From positions 1 through 34,183 of the forward strand of contig JAJDDQ010000071.1 in assembly GCA_029260215.1 (NCBI GenBank): a DNA stretch of 34,183 bases, read 5' to 3'. Numbering within the stretch: the stretch's first letter is position 1; every line of letters begins with the position of its first letter. Below the pieces are notes generated by a model. That model was not told the DNA's origin and did not search any database. It saw only the letters and a program-made list of their open reading frames with translations. Shown in pieces: positions 17,387 to 26,814 of the stretch. Source of the DNA: Phycisphaerae bacterium. Lineage in GTDB: Bacteria; Planctomycetota; Phycisphaerae; UBA1845. Both the position numbers and the translations under genes were made by a program.

Positions 17387-19595
17387 CGGAGGAACCCTCC
17401 AAATGTGCGAACAATCTTTCGGGCGTAATCGGAATCGAACACACCGAAGTATCGAGCGCCCCGCAGATCGCATTCACGATCGCTGGCGCGGGACCATCCA
17501 TCGGCAGCTCGCCGATACCCTTCGCACCGCCCGGGCCAAACTGCGACGGCTGCTCCTCGAACCAAACCCTGATCGGCGGCAGGTCGCTGCATGCGGGAAT
17601 AACATAATTGGTCATCTGGTTGTTCTTCATCCCACCGTCAGCCGTAACGACCTCTTCGAGCAACGCCCATCCGATCCCCTGAGCCACGCCGCCCTGTATC
17701 TGCCCGCGTGCCAAAACCGGATGAATCACCTTACCCACTTCCTGCAACGCGACAAAATCCGTCACGCGCGTCGCAAACGTCCGCAGATCCACCTCGACCT
17801 CCGCCACGTTGACCGCCCACGCATAGCACGCGTAAGCATCGCCGCGATACGTGTCGTCGTCCCACCGAATGCCCGGCGGTGTTTCGTACTTCACCGAACA
17901 CAATAGATCCTGCCCCGGATGATCCCCATACCAATCGCGAATCGCCTGTTGCAATTTCACACCCTTCACCGGGTCACCGCTCGACGCTTCAGTCGCGAGC
18001 TTCGCACACGCTCTGGAAACGAGCTTGCCGACAACCATCGCCGTCCGGCTCGCCACCGTCGGGCCGCTGTTGGGCACACGCGTCGTATCGGGGACAGCCA
18101 CCACAATCTGGTCCGGCGCGAATCCCAAGCTTTCCGCAGCAATTTGCGTCAAAATGGTCAGCGTTCCCTGGCCTATGTCGGTGTTGGCGGTCAAGACCTC
18201 GGCCCGCCCGTCCGGCAACCCGCGCACCCAGACCTCCGACTTCAGCCACGTCTCACCGCTGCCGGTGAACCCCGCACCATGATAAAACGTCGAGAAAGCA
18301 ATCCCCCGCTTGAGGTAGGGATGCTTCGCGTTGGCGGCTGCGTGTTCTTCGCGACGCTTGGTGTACGAACTCAATTCGATCGCCCGATCCAGCATCGCGC
18401 TCATATCGACGCCATCCTTAACGACCTGCCCGGTAGCCGTCGTGTCGCCGTCCCGCAGAAAATTGCGTTTGCGCAAAGTCACCGGACACATGCCGAGCTG
18501 CTTCGCGATGACATCCATATGGCGCTCGACGGCGAAAATCGTCTGCGGCGCCCCAAAGCCACGAAAAGCCCCGTTCGGAGGCGTATTCGTCAGACGCGCT
18601 TCACCGCGCACGCGAACATTGTCACACCGATACGGACCGGCTGAGTGGATGACACCACGACTCAACACCACCGGCGACAGCGTCAAATACGCACCGCCGT
18701 CCAGCGTCACCTCGATGTCCATCGCCAGCAATCGCCCGTCGTCGTCAACAGCCGTCCGATGACGAACGTGACTGGGGTGCCGTTTCGTCGTGCAGGCCAT
18801 GTCCTCCTGCCGATCGTAAATAATCTTCACGGGCTTGCCCGATTTCTCCGCCAAGAGCGCCGCGTGAATCGCCAGAATCGACGGGTAATCTTCCTTCCCG
18901 CCGAATCCGCCACCGACCGCCGCCTGAATCACGCGAAACTTGTCCGCCTCCCTGCCAAAGAAATTCGTCAGCGAATCCAGCACATAGTACGGGCATTGCA
19001 TACTGCCCTGCACAACGAGTTGACCGTCTCGCTCGAACGCAAGCATCCCCTGATTTTCGAGATAGACATGCTCCTGCGACCCGGTGCTGTATTCACCTTC
19101 GACGACAGTCGGCGACGACCGAAACACTTCCTCGACATCCCCCTTGGTCAGCTCGACGCGCTTGAACACGTTGTCGTCACCGTATTGAACCAGCTCCGGT
19201 GTCACAGCCTGGCACGGATCGAGAATCGCCGGTAGCGGCTCCACTTCGACACGTACGCCCGCGACAGCCCGACGCACCGCCGAAGGCGACGGGTGCGCGA
19301 TGAGCAGAATCGGTTCGTACTTGTGACGAATTTCGACCGCGACCAGCGCCGGCTGATCGCGCTCAATCAGCAGCACTTCATTCGCACCCGCAATATCGCG
19401 ATGATCGACAATCGTGTACTCGTCCCACGGAATCGACGGATCGAAATGAACACCGCGAATACGCCCGCGCGCCACCTGGCTCCGCACGGTTCCCCCATGC
19501 AGCACGCCGTCCACCACAATATCGTCAACGTACACCGCCTCGCCGCGCAGCTTCGCCAGCCCATCGACACGCGGAATATTCTGCCCGATTAACAT
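17379..19595 (-). CDS. Xanthine dehydrogenase, molybdenum-binding subunit
   Basis: This 738-residue protein is the catalytic subunit, hydroxylating hypoxanthine and xanthine at the Mo-cofactor. It has the fumarylacetoacetate-like N domain ([11 protein letters not shown]), the cofactor motifs [11 protein letters not shown] and [16 protein letters not shown], and the C-terminal [20 protein letters not shown] with the catalytic Glu of Gx[12 protein letters not shown] points to the xanthine dehydrogenase/aldehyde oxidase branch and not to CO dehydrogenase (AYRCSFR). The ATG at 19595 has GGAG 6 bases upstream and starts the domain at [20 protein letters not shown]. First gene of a minus-strand operon, divergent from adenine deaminase with 128 bases between, so the two may share control. 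No Mo-cofactor or XdhC chaperone gene is in the window. Confidence 0.93.
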   Translation of the reverse strand: MLIGQNIPRVDGLAKLRGEAVYVDDIVVDGVLHGGTVRSQVARGRIRGVHFDPSIPWDEYTIVDHRDIAGANEVLLIERDQPALVAVEIRHKYEPILLIAHPSPSAVRRAVAGVRVEVEPLPAILDPCQAVTPELVQYGDDNVFKRVELTKGDVEEVFRSSPTVVEGEYSTGSQEHVYLENQGMLAFERDGQLVVQGSMQCPYYVLDSLTNFFGREADKFRVIQAAVGGGFGGKEDYPSILAIHAALLAEKSGKPVKIIYDRQEDMACTTKRHPSHVRHRTAVDDDGRLLAMDIEVTLDGGAYLTLSPVVLSRGVIHSAGPYRCDNVRVRGEARLTNTPPNGAFRGFGAPQTIFAVERHMDVIAKQLGMCPVTLRKRNFLRDGDTTATGQVVKDGVDMSAMLDRAIELSSYTKRREEHAAANAKHPYLKRGIAFSTFYHGAGFTGSGETWLKSEVWVRGLPDGRAEVLTANTDIGQGTLTILTQIAAESLGFAPDQIVVAVPDTTRVPNSGPTVASRTAMVVGKLVSRACAKLATEASSGDPVKGVKLQQAIRDWYGDHPGQDLLCSVKYETPPGIRWDDDTYRGDAYACYAWAVNVAEVEVDLRTFATRVTDFVALQEVGKVIHPVLARGQIQGGVAQGIGWALLEEVVTADGGMKNNQMTNYVIPACSDLPPIRVWFEEQPSQFGPGGAKGIGELPMDGPAPAIVNAICGALDTSVCSIPITPERLFAHLEGSSDG

Positions 19596-19723
19596 AGGCA
19601 CTCCAGCCGTTCCAGGTCCGCCAAACGTACATTCCACAGGTTCAACATTGACATCCGGGCAATCTTATATTCAATGGCCTCTCGGATAAAGTCACGCATG
19701 GGGAAAGGCGGAAGCTCAAGCAC

Positions 19724-21466
19724 ATGGAATTGGCCGAAACGAAACATCTAGTCGACGTAGCCGCGGGCCGCACGCCCGCTGACCTCGTCCTGCGCGGCGG
19801 GCGCATCGTAAACGTACTTTCATGCGAAATCCTCGAAGCCGATGTCGCAATCGCCGGGGAATTCATCGTCGGCGTAGGCCGATACGAAGGACGCGAAACG
19901 ATCGATCTGGGCGGGAAATACATCACCCCCGGTTTCATCGACGGCCACGTTCACATCGAATCTTCCATGCTGGGCGTCGCGGAATTCGCCAAAACCGTCG
20001 TCCGCTCGGGCACGGTGTGCGTAATCGCCGACCCGCACGAAATCGCGAACGTGATGGGCGCTGAGGGCATTCGCTACATGCTCGCCTCCGCCAAGTACTG
20101 CCCCATCCACGTGTACATGATGGTCAGTTCGTGCGTGCCCGCTTCGCAATTTGAAAGCGCCGGCGCCGAGCTGACCGCCAACGATCTGCAAGCCCTGCTC
20201 GGCAACGAGTGGGTCATCGGGCTTGCAGAGATGATGAACTACCCCGGCGTGATTTCGGGCGACGACGAATGTCTGCGAAAAATCCTCGTCGCCGGCGACA
20301 GGCCGATAGACGGACACGCACCAGGACTCACCGGACAAGGACTGTGTGCGTACGCGATGGCCGGTATCGAGAGCGATCACGAATGCACGACCGAAGAGGA
20401 AGCGCGTGAGAAACTCCGTCAGGGATTCAACATCATGATCCGCCAGGGAAGTCAGGCCCGAAACCTCGACGCACTGCTCCCTTTGATTAAGCCCGACACC
20501 GTGGATCGGTTCATGCTCGTCACCGACGACAAGGACATCGTCGATCTGCGCAGCGAAGGCCACATCGATCACATGATCCGCCGGGCCATCGAATTCGGCA
20601 TCGATCCCATCCACGCGATCAGAATGGCCTCACACAACACCGCCCGCTACTTCGGATTGAAAAAACTCGGCAGCATCGCGCCCGGCCGATACGCGTCGAT
20701 CAACATCCTCGACGACCTCAAGACGTGCTCCGTCGTGCAAACCTATCACGCAGGCAGACTCGTTCACGACAACGGCAACGTCATCGATCGGGACGCGGAC
20801 AAACGCAAATCACACATCCTGCGCAGCACAATCAACGTCCAGAGAATCAAACCGGAGCAATTCGCCATACACGTCGATGCAACCGACGCTTGCGACGTAA
20901 ACGTGATCGAAGTCATCGAGAACCGCATCGATACTGAGCGATCCGTCGAACGCATGCCGGTGGTCGACGGCTGCCTGCACGCCGACGCCAAGAACGATTT
21001 TTGCAAGATCGCCGTCATCGAACGTCATCAAGCCAGCGGCCGAACCGGGCTGGGATTCGTACGCGGGTTCGGCTTCTCTTGCGGCGCCATCGCTTCAACA
21101 GTTGCCCACGACGCCCACAACCTCGTCGTCGCGGGCATGAACGACGACGACATGTGCGCAGCCGCCGTCCATCTGGTCAAAATTCGAGGCGGACTCTGCG
21201 TGGTCGACAAAGGCCAAGTCCTCGCCTCCGTCGCGCTACCCATCGCAGGCCTCATGACCGATTGCGACGCAGCCATCCTCGAAGGTCAGATCAAAAAACT
21301 CCACGCATCCGCCGCCGCCCTCAATGGCCAACTCCGCCGACCGTTCATGGCCCTCGCGTTCTTGTGTCTCTCTGTTATCGGCAAGCTGAAAATCACCGAC
21401 GGAGGCTTAGTCGACGCCGAAGCCTTCAAATTCATAGACCTAATCGCCAAACCCGAAAACGATTGA
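19724..21466 (+). CDS. ade: Adenine deaminase
   Basis: This 580-residue amidohydrolase converts adenine to hypoxanthine and ammonia. It has the Ade family signatures: PGFIDGHVHIESSM with the metal ligands His75 and His77, DPHEIANVMG, GHAPGLTG, SDHECTTEEEA, and VTDDK. The C-terminal domain (about 400-580) with GFVRGFGFSCGAIASTVAHD and GGLCVVDKGQVLA is the extra Ade-specific module. Length matches the family (570-600). GGAAG lies about 10 bases before the ATG. The product hypoxanthine is the substrate of the divergent xanthine dehydrogenase, a consistent purine-salvage/degradation pair. Confidence 0.95.
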   Translation: MELAETKHLVDVAAGRTPADLVLRGGRIVNVLSCEILEADVAIAGEFIVGVGRYEGRETIDLGGKYITPGFIDGHVHIESSMLGVAEFAKTVVRSGTVCVIADPHEIANVMGAEGIRYMLASAKYCPIHVYMMVSSCVPASQFESAGAELTANDLQALLGNEWVIGLAEMMNYPGVISGDDECLRKILVAGDRPIDGHAPGLTGQGLCAYAMAGIESDHECTTEEEAREKLRQGFNIMIRQGSQARNLDALLPLIKPDTVDRFMLVTDDKDIVDLRSEGHIDHMIRRAIEFGIDPIHAIRMASHNTARYFGLKKLGSIAPGRYASINILDDLKTCSVVQTYHAGRLVHDNGNVIDRDADKRKSHILRSTINVQRIKPEQFAIHVDATDACDVNVIEVIENRIDTERSVERMPVVDGCLHADAKNDFCKIAVIERHQASGRTGLGFVRGFGFSCGAIASTVAHDAHNLVVAGMNDDDMCAAAVHLVKIRGGLCVVDKGQVLASVALPIAGLMTDCDAAILEGQIKKLHASAAALNGQLRRPFMALAFLCLSVIGKLKITDGGLVDAEAFKFIDLIAKPEND

Positions 21467-21951
21467 AACCCCACGACAATATCTATCGAGCGCACCCCGA
21501 CTTGGTCAAGATTCGTTCCACGGAAATAGACGAACAGAGCCGCGCCCGTAAGGAAGCGGTGGCCCACAACAGTCGCAATTTACGCACCTTCCCTCACCAA
21601 CCGCCGCTGTTCAAATTACCCATCAATCCATCCATGACAAGGCACCAACCAACCCCACGAGCCGCGGACTTCAGTCCGCGCGGACGCGCCCGGACCCGTC
21701 CAGCTTGATTCTCAACCAGCACGTCTCCGCACCGAAACATTGCCATTGCAAATCGCTGACCAATTACCTCAACACCGGCCAACTGCCCCTGCAACCCGCC
21801 TGATTCATTGCATGCAGCTGAAAAGTCACGGGCGAGATTGTCGCAGGATGTGGCGGTGATGGCAGGCGTCGTATACATTCTCGCGGACGCGCCCGGGCGG
21901 CTTGCTCTGTCGGCATCGCGATTGGGACGAGTCGGAATTCCAGCGTTGCAA
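21467..21951. other. Intergenic region between ade and the TolC-like gene
   Basis: This stretch of 485 bases contains the family A repeat copy at 21658-21684 and no other element or gene I can support. The open frame entering the TolC-like gene extends upstream to about 21808, but that part has no signal peptide or similarity, so I treat it as leader. The + strand composition changes near here from C-rich to G-rich. Confidence 0.6.
21658..21684 (+). repeat. Family A palindromic repeat, copy 3 (compensatory variant)
   Basis: The core is CGCGGACT-TC-AGTCCGCG. Compared with the other copies, one base changed in each arm (A to G in the left, T to C in the right), so the stem stays perfectly paired. 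It lies 191 bases after the ade stop. Confidence 0.85.
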
Positions 21952-23487
21952 ATGTCAAACATACGTTATTCTCGATCACGACCTGTTTGTATCCCGTCGA
22001 CCATCGCGGTCCTTGCGATTGGACTGATGGGGGGGTGCGACAGCACGATGCCCTCGGCCCGACTGCGCTCGGAGGTCAACCTGCCGATACCCTCGTCGGC
22101 GGTAGATTTGCCCAAGGCCGACCGGCTGAGCGATACGGATCGCGGTGAATCGCGGAATCTGTCGGCCCGTTCGCTGATTCCGCTCGCGTTCGATCTTCAG
22201 CCGGACATCAAATCGAGCTTCCAGCGATTCAAGTCAGAGGAAGCCCGGTACGATTTCTTTGTCGTCTCACGCGACTCGCTGACGCCACAACTCAGCGTCT
22301 CCAACCGGTTCAACGAATTCCGTGCCAACGAATCCGTTGCCCGAGACCGGGACCATGTCGTCGAACTTTCGGTTGAAAAGCTGTTTTTTGATACGACTGA
22401 ATTGAATTTGGCCGTCGGCTATGAAACCGGCGTATTCGATGAAGATATTGGCAATAATCCGTTCGTCTCGGCGGATTTGCGGTACCCGCTGTGGGCCTCT
22501 CGCGAGAAGCTGGCGCGAACCAGCGTGCAGATATTTCGGCGCAACGAGCTGAACGATGCATTGCTCGACTACATCCAGGTCGTGCGCCGTCGTTTGGAAA
22601 ACGCCATGTTTCGATTCTACGAAGTTGCCTCTCTGGCGCGCACGGTCGACAATCAACAAGAGTGGGTTGACGATCTCAAGGCTCTGGTGACCGTTCTCGA
22701 TGGGATGGCCGGTGGAAAGATCGAGTCTGATCGGGAACGCGTCCGTGCGGAGCTGGCCCGAGCGTCGGCAGAGCTGCGCAACCAGGGCGGTCGCTACAAA
22801 ATTCAGCTTGCACGGCTTAAGTCGTCATGCGGTCTTCCCTTTCACACGCAGGTCAAACTGATGGATGCACCGTTCAATCCGTTCGAGGGATTCTCGCACG
22901 AAGAGCTAATGCGCCTGAGCATTGAAACCGATCCGGAAATCGCCACATTGCGGAACGAGGTGCGCAACGCCGAGGTGCAACTTGACCTGGCACGCCGCGG
23001 ACAATGGGACATCGCATTGCTGGCCAACGGTCGATCCAGCCTTGAAGGACGCGGCGAGGATGACGGCATTTCGGACTGGTCGCTCTCTGTTGGCTTCGAA
23101 GTCAGCTTGGTCGATTCGCGCGTCACCAGCAGCCTGATCCGGCAGGCCCAGACCCGCATCGCCCGGTTCCTGCACGCCATCGCCTCACGCGAGAACAGTA
23201 TCTTTACCGACACACTGGAGCCGATCGTGAGGCTGGAGACCATTGGCGCGAGCCGCAAGGAATTGATCGCCAACCTGCCGCGCTTTGCAATGAACTACCG
23301 TATGGGCATCGACGACTATCAAGCCGGCAAGCTGAACATCGACGACCTCCTCACACGTCGCGAAACGCTGTTCGAACAGGAACAGGAAATTTCATTCAAT
23401 ACCTTTCTGCTCGGCGCCAACGTGGCCGAGTTATGTGCTGCCACCGGCAAGTTTTTCGAGCTGCTGTCCGAAGATCGCCCCGATTGA
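21952..23487 (+). CDS. TolC-family outer-membrane efflux lipoprotein
   Basis: This 511-residue protein looks like an outer-membrane channel component (OEP/TolC fold). The start at 21952 gives a lipoprotein signal: basic MSNIRYSRSRP, a hydrophobic core and LMGGC with the lipidated Cys29. The body alternates beta-strand-like segments with long amphipathic helices (residues about 180-280 and 330-480) rich in A/E/R/Q, in the duplicated pattern of TolC protomers. YRMGIDDYQAGKLNIDDLLT near the C-terminus resembles the Y-x-x-G..s..dlL feature of this family. No RND pump or membrane-fusion gene is adjacent, so the transport partner is unknown. The ribosome site is weak, and the start is chosen by the lipobox. 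Confidence 0.72.
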   Translation: MSNIRYSRSRPVCIPSTIAVLAIGLMGGCDSTMPSARLRSEVNLPIPSSAVDLPKADRLSDTDRGESRNLSARSLIPLAFDLQPDIKSSFQRFKSEEARYDFFVVSRDSLTPQLSVSNRFNEFRANESVARDRDHVVELSVEKLFFDTTELNLAVGYETGVFDEDIGNNPFVSADLRYPLWASREKLARTSVQIFRRNELNDALLDYIQVVRRRLENAMFRFYEVASLARTVDNQQEWVDDLKALVTVLDGMAGGKIESDRERVRAELARASAELRNQGGRYKIQLARLKSSCGLPFHTQVKLMDAPFNPFEGFSHEELMRLSIETDPEIATLRNEVRNAEVQLDLARRGQWDIALLANGRSSLEGRGEDDGISDWSLSVGFEVSLVDSRVTSSLIRQAQTRIARFLHAIASRENSIFTDTLEPIVRLETIGASRKELIANLPRFAMNYRMGIDDYQAGKLNIDDLLTRRETLFEQEQEISFNTFLLGANVAELCAATGKFFELLSEDRPD

Positions 23488-23660
23488 GCCAGAACACGCC
23501 GGGCGGAGGCAAGGATCAAAACCAAGAATACCGTCACGCGTGTGCCGGGGAGTTGCTTAACACAACGGACGGATTGTCCAATTCACGCTGAACCAGTACA
23601 TCTCCGAAACTAAATCCGCTCCGGTTGATACACCGCACCACCCCCGCTAATCTCACGCCA

Positions 23661-24437
23661 ATGGCCACCCCCACCGAGTCAGCCGCACTCCGAGCGCTTC
23701 AAGCGTACGCACTCCAGATTTCCGAGCCGGAAAGTCTCGAATGGGGCGTCGCTTACACCAACCCCCGCTTCCCGCATCTGCCCGAAGCCAACCAACTCCG
23801 AGAGATCATCCTCGAACAAGACAGCGACATGCCGCGCGCATTCGAGTCCGCAAACACACACTTCGAGTCAAAAAACCTCGCCTGCCTTCGCTGGACGCCG
23901 GCCATCGACCAGCCTCTCGAAAACTCCGCAGACTACCTCATCAACCAAGGCTACACCCGCCGCGACTTCACCATCATGGCTGTTCGCGAATGGATCGACT
24001 TACCAACGCCAGAGTCCATACGCATCCTCCCCGCCAGAGCCATGCGCAAAACGCTCACCGAATTCCTCCCAAGAATGTTCGCCGACGCAAGCGAAACCGC
24101 ACGCACCGAACTCGTCGAAGCCGAAACCGAACGACTCAACGAACCCGCAATGGACGGCTTCATCGCCACGCAACACAACAAACCCATAGGCTACGCAGCG
24201 TTCTTCGAAGTCGGCGACATTGGATGGCTCCCCACGTGCTACGTACTCCCTGAAGAACGACGAAAAGGCGTAGCCTTAGCCCTCACGGGCCACGCCCTGC
24301 GATTGGCCCGGCGATTGCTCATGCGCGTCACCTGCACCAAAGTGCCCGCGTCCGACCCCGCCGCGTTAGCCCTTTGCAAAAAATGCGGCCTCTCCCCCGA
24401 CGGTTCCTTGACCGAATTCCTCGCCCCCGGTGCCTGA
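23661..24437 (+). CDS. GNAT-family N-acetyltransferase
   Basis: This 258-residue protein has a C-terminal GNAT fold: IGYAAFFEVGDIGWLPTCYV followed by the acetyl-CoA loop LPEERRKGVALALTGHALRL (R-x-x-G-x-A), then a late helix ALALCKKCGLSPDGSL typical of the family end. The N-terminal 110 residues are less conserved and may be a degenerate second GNAT domain. The ATG at 23661 is used; an in-frame TTG 36 bases earlier is possible and neither has a strong ribosome site. It ends 4 bases before the amidohydrolase ATG, so the two are probably one transcript. Substrate unknown. Confidence 0.75.
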   Translation: MATPTESAALRALQAYALQISEPESLEWGVAYTNPRFPHLPEANQLREIILEQDSDMPRAFESANTHFESKNLACLRWTPAIDQPLENSADYLINQGYTRRDFTIMAVREWIDLPTPESIRILPARAMRKTLTEFLPRMFADASETARTELVEAETERLNEPAMDGFIATQHNKPIGYAAFFEVGDIGWLPTCYVLPEERRKGVALALTGHALRLARRLLMRVTCTKVPASDPAALALCKKCGLSPDGSLTEFLAPGA

Positions 24438-24441
24438 CACA

Positions 24442-25659
24442 ATGTTGCTCAAAGCACGATACGTCGTCCCCGTTTGCAGCGAACCCATCAAGAACGGCGC
24501 GATCCGCATCGAGCACGGACGCATCGTCGAGGTCGGACCCGCCCGCAAGGTATGCGGAAAACCGAGCACCGATTTCGGCGACGCGATCATCCTTCCCGGT
24601 TTCGTGAACGCCCACACCCACCTCGAACTCAGCGCATGGGCCGACAAGGTTCCACCAGACGCCGACTTCACACGCTGGCTCGAACGACTCCGCCACGCAA
24701 CAACCGCTTCTCCCGAAGAACCCGATTTTGCCGAAGCAGCCCGAACCGGAGCGAAACTATCGTTGGCCGCCGGCGTAACCACGGTCGGAGACATCACATC
24801 CCGCCCGCGCGCCGTAAGGCCCGCCCTCGCGCACGGCCCCCTTCGCGTTGTCTCATACGGAGAAGTCATCGCCGTCGGCACGATCAGAGGACGATTGGCT
24901 GAACGACTCGAAGCCGCAACCGACGCATCGTGTCTTTCAGATCGACTGACCCCCGCGATCTCCCCGCACGCACCCTACACCATCGAAGCCGACGGCATCG
25001 CCGCCTGTCTCGACTCTGCCGAACGGCTGCAAATGCGAATGTGCATGCACTTGGCTGAGTCGCGCGATGAGGAACAATACACAACCCACGGCGACGGCCC
25101 ACTCCGCGATTATCTTCAGCGACTCGGCATCTGGGACGACGCAGTAACCTGCCCCAAACTGCGACCGATCCCCTACGCCCACAAACTGGGCGCGTTAGGT
25201 CCCCAAACTCTGCTGGCCCATTGCAACTACGTCACAGACGGAGACATCCAACTGCTGGCCACCACACGCACACACGTTGTCTACTGCCCGCGCACGCACG
25301 CCGCCTTCAGCCATCCCCCGCACCGATTCCGCGACATGCTGCGTGCCGGCGTCAACGTCTGCATCGGCACCGACAGCCTCGCCTCCAACCCCTCGCTTTC
25401 CATACTCGATGAACTGCGTTTTCTCGCCCAACAATATCCAACCCTCGACAAACAATCGCTTCTCGAGATGGCCACCGTCCGCGGCGCGAATGCACTGCAC
25501 GTCGATGACCAAAATCGCCAACTCTCCCCCGGTTCCGATGCCGATGTGACCATCGTCCCGCTCGATCTCGCAGGCCCATCGGACCCGATCGAAAACCTCC
25601 TGCACGCACAAACACCCCCCATCGCGACTTTTGTCCGAGGCGACCGATTCCGGGGTTAG
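24442..25659 (+). CDS. SsnA/TrzA-family amidohydrolase (deaminase-like)
   Basis: This 405-residue protein belongs to the COG0402 metal-dependent hydrolases (guanine, S-adenosylhomocysteine, aminofutalosine and s-triazine deaminases). Metal ligands appear in order: NAHTHLELS (His58, His60), MHLAESRDE, LLAHCNYVT and CIGTDSLASN (Asp). A small beta domain is built from both termini (LLKARYVVPVCSEPIKNGAI; SDADVTIVPLD), as in the family. The substrate cannot be told from sequence; aminofutalosine deaminase is one candidate because that branch has NAHTHLE followed by a short loop, but no menaquinone gene is nearby. The ATG at 24442 is preferred; a GTG 12 bases earlier would overlap the GNAT stop. 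Confidence 0.85.
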   Translation: MLLKARYVVPVCSEPIKNGAIRIEHGRIVEVGPARKVCGKPSTDFGDAIILPGFVNAHTHLELSAWADKVPPDADFTRWLERLRHATTASPEEPDFAEAARTGAKLSLAAGVTTVGDITSRPRAVRPALAHGPLRVVSYGEVIAVGTIRGRLAERLEAATDASCLSDRLTPAISPHAPYTIEADGIAACLDSAERLQMRMCMHLAESRDEEQYTTHGDGPLRDYLQRLGIWDDAVTCPKLRPIPYAHKLGALGPQTLLAHCNYVTDGDIQLLATTRTHVVYCPRTHAAFSHPPHRFRDMLRAGVNVCIGTDSLASNPSLSILDELRFLAQQYPTLDKQSLLEMATVRGANALHVDDQNRQLSPGSDADVTIVPLDLAGPSDPIENLLHAQTPPIATFVRGDRFRG

Positions 25660-25705
25660 GTCTCAACCCAGCCAGAAAAAATCGCGCAACTTGGAATTCA
25701 GTCGT

Positions 25706-25731
25706 TATAATATTTTCAGTACCTTCTGAAA
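25706..25731 (+). promoter_or_regulatory. -10 box and inverted-repeat operator upstream of the GbsR-like gene
   Basis: A consensus -10 TATAAT is at 25706-25711, without a clear -35. Just downstream TTTCAG-N6-CTGAAA (25714-25731) is a perfect 6-bp inverted repeat with an 18-bp span, the size bound by MarR/GbsR dimers, at the expected start of transcription and 10 bases before the start codon. Negative autoregulation is inferred from position. Confidence 0.55.
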
Positions 25732-25741
25732 GGATAGCCGG

Positions 25742-26299
25742 ATGGAAAACTCGGTCCTGCAACAATCTCAGGCGCTTTTTGTGAGACGGTGGGGAGAGAT
25801 GGCCGCCAGTTGGGGCATCAGCCGCACCATGGCCGAAATCCACGCCCTGCTCTTCGTTTCGCTCCAACCGCTCTGCACCGACGATCTCATGGAGCAGCTT
25901 CAGGTTTCACGCGGCAACGTCAGCACGAATCTGCGACAGCTTGTGACTTGGGGCCTGATTCAGCGCGTTCACCAGCGCGGCGACCGCAAGGAATATTTTG
26001 TGGCTGAAACCGACGTCTGGGAGATGTTCGAGATCATCACTCGGGAGCGCCGGCGTCGCGAGATCGAGCCGATTATTGAAACGATCGATAAATGCAGTGA
26101 GATGATCCTGCCGACCCTGACCTCGGCTGACGGGCCTGAGCGGGACGAAATCGTCCTCTATCAACAGCGTCTGGACGAAATGCGGGAGTTTTTGAATCTC
26201 GTCAACTCGCTGTTCAACCTGCTCATTAAGGTCGGCAAGCCGCGTGTGGCGGTCTTGATGAAAACGCTGACCAATTTCGGCCTCGCAACGCGGGAGTAA
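25742..26299 (+). CDS. GbsR/MarR-family transcriptional regulator
   Basis: This 185-residue protein has a MarR/GbsR winged helix at about residues 25-95: WGISRTMAEIHALLFVSLQP, then LMEQLQVSRGNVSTNLRQLV as the recognition helix, and the wing QRVHQRGDRKEYFVAE. The C-terminal 90 residues are helical and would form the dimer interface. GbsR homologues often control osmolyte uptake or small efflux genes, and many regulate themselves. AGGA lies 7 bases before the ATG, and an inverted repeat covers the likely transcription start. A terminator follows at 26375, so it looks monocistronic. Confidence 0.88.
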   Translation: MENSVLQQSQALFVRRWGEMAASWGISRTMAEIHALLFVSLQPLCTDDLMEQLQVSRGNVSTNLRQLVTWGLIQRVHQRGDRKEYFVAETDVWEMFEIITRERRRREIEPIIETIDKCSEMILPTLTSADGPERDEIVLYQQRLDEMREFLNLVNSLFNLLIKVGKPRVAVLMKTLTNFGLATRE

Positions 26300-26374
26300 C
26301 CACTCAGGACCAGCGTGGGCGTACGCCATGCGTGTGCCATCTGACGCCGCGAACCCGGCTGGGTAAAAAAAGGA

Positions 26375-26405
26375 AAAGGCCGGCAGATGCCGACCTTTAT
26401 CTTTT
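26375..26405. terminator. Bidirectional intrinsic terminator
   Basis: AAGGCCGGCA-GA-TGCCGACCTT forms a stem with one mismatch, followed on the + strand by TATCTTTT; on the minus strand the same stem is followed by a TTTTCCTTTTTTT tract. It would end the GbsR-like transcript from the left and the small-lipoprotein transcript from the right. Confidence 0.75.
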
Positions 26406-26506
26406 CGGTTCGTACGCACCCGATGTTCACACCGCCTCATGCACTCCGCCCGAAAGCGAAAGACGAAGGCCGCGTGAAATTCGACGGCACGATAAGCGCA
26501 AAGCGC

Positions 26507-26701
26507 TTACATCCCGAGCAGGCCCAAGACGTTGAACCCGCCGACCTGCGTACCGAATGACGTACCAACGGCACGACCGAAGGTCTGCGTGAAACCACGG
26601 ATTGCCTCTCGGGCAAAGCCACTGGTGCAGCCCAAGAACTGCAACTGGAATACACACGTGGTCAGCGCGAAGCACATCAGCTTCATCTTGTGTCCAAACA
26701 T
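26507..26701 (-). CDS. Tiny lipoprotein, 64 residues
   Basis: The protein begins MFGHKMKLMCFALTTCVFQL and reaches a lipobox QFLGC at about residue 25. The mature part is only about 40 residues, rich in G, F and T (FGRAVGTSFGTQVGGFNVLG). The ATG at 26701 is preferred over 26710 because AGGAG (26711-26715) lies 9 bases from it and touches the other. It is second in a minus-strand pair with another tiny lipoprotein, 113 bases apart. Such paired mini-lipoproteins recur in planctomycete genomes (my recollection, unverified). Function unknown. Confidence 0.7.
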   Translation of the reverse strand: MFGHKMKLMCFALTTCVFQLQFLGCTSGFAREAIRGFTQTFGRAVGTSFGTQVGGFNVLGLLGM

Positions 26702-26814
26702 TTGTGACATCTCCTAAAAAAGTCCAGCGATAACGCTGTTTCGCCAAGACTCCGCGTTCAGCGTCCCGCTGTCACATTGCAGAGTCAAAAAAAACCGGTA
26801 ACGAATACGAAGCT

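Noticed and set aside
16099-19595. Carbon monoxide dehydrogenase (CoxMSL) instead of xanthine dehydrogenase
   Set aside because: The Mo subunit has [10 protein letters not shown] and lacks the AYRCSFR active-site loop of CoxL; the adenine deaminase neighbour supports a purine substrate.
19648-19676. TTGACA upstream of ade as a promoter
   Set aside because: No -10 hexamer lies at 16-18 bases; the best AT-rich hexamers are only 11-14 bases away.
21711-23615. Similar strings AACCAGCACGTCTCCG (about 21717) and AACCAGTACATCTCCG (about 23591) as a shared promoter or operator
   Set aside because: Only 16 bases with two differences, at different distances from genes and without symmetry; two occurrences are not enough.
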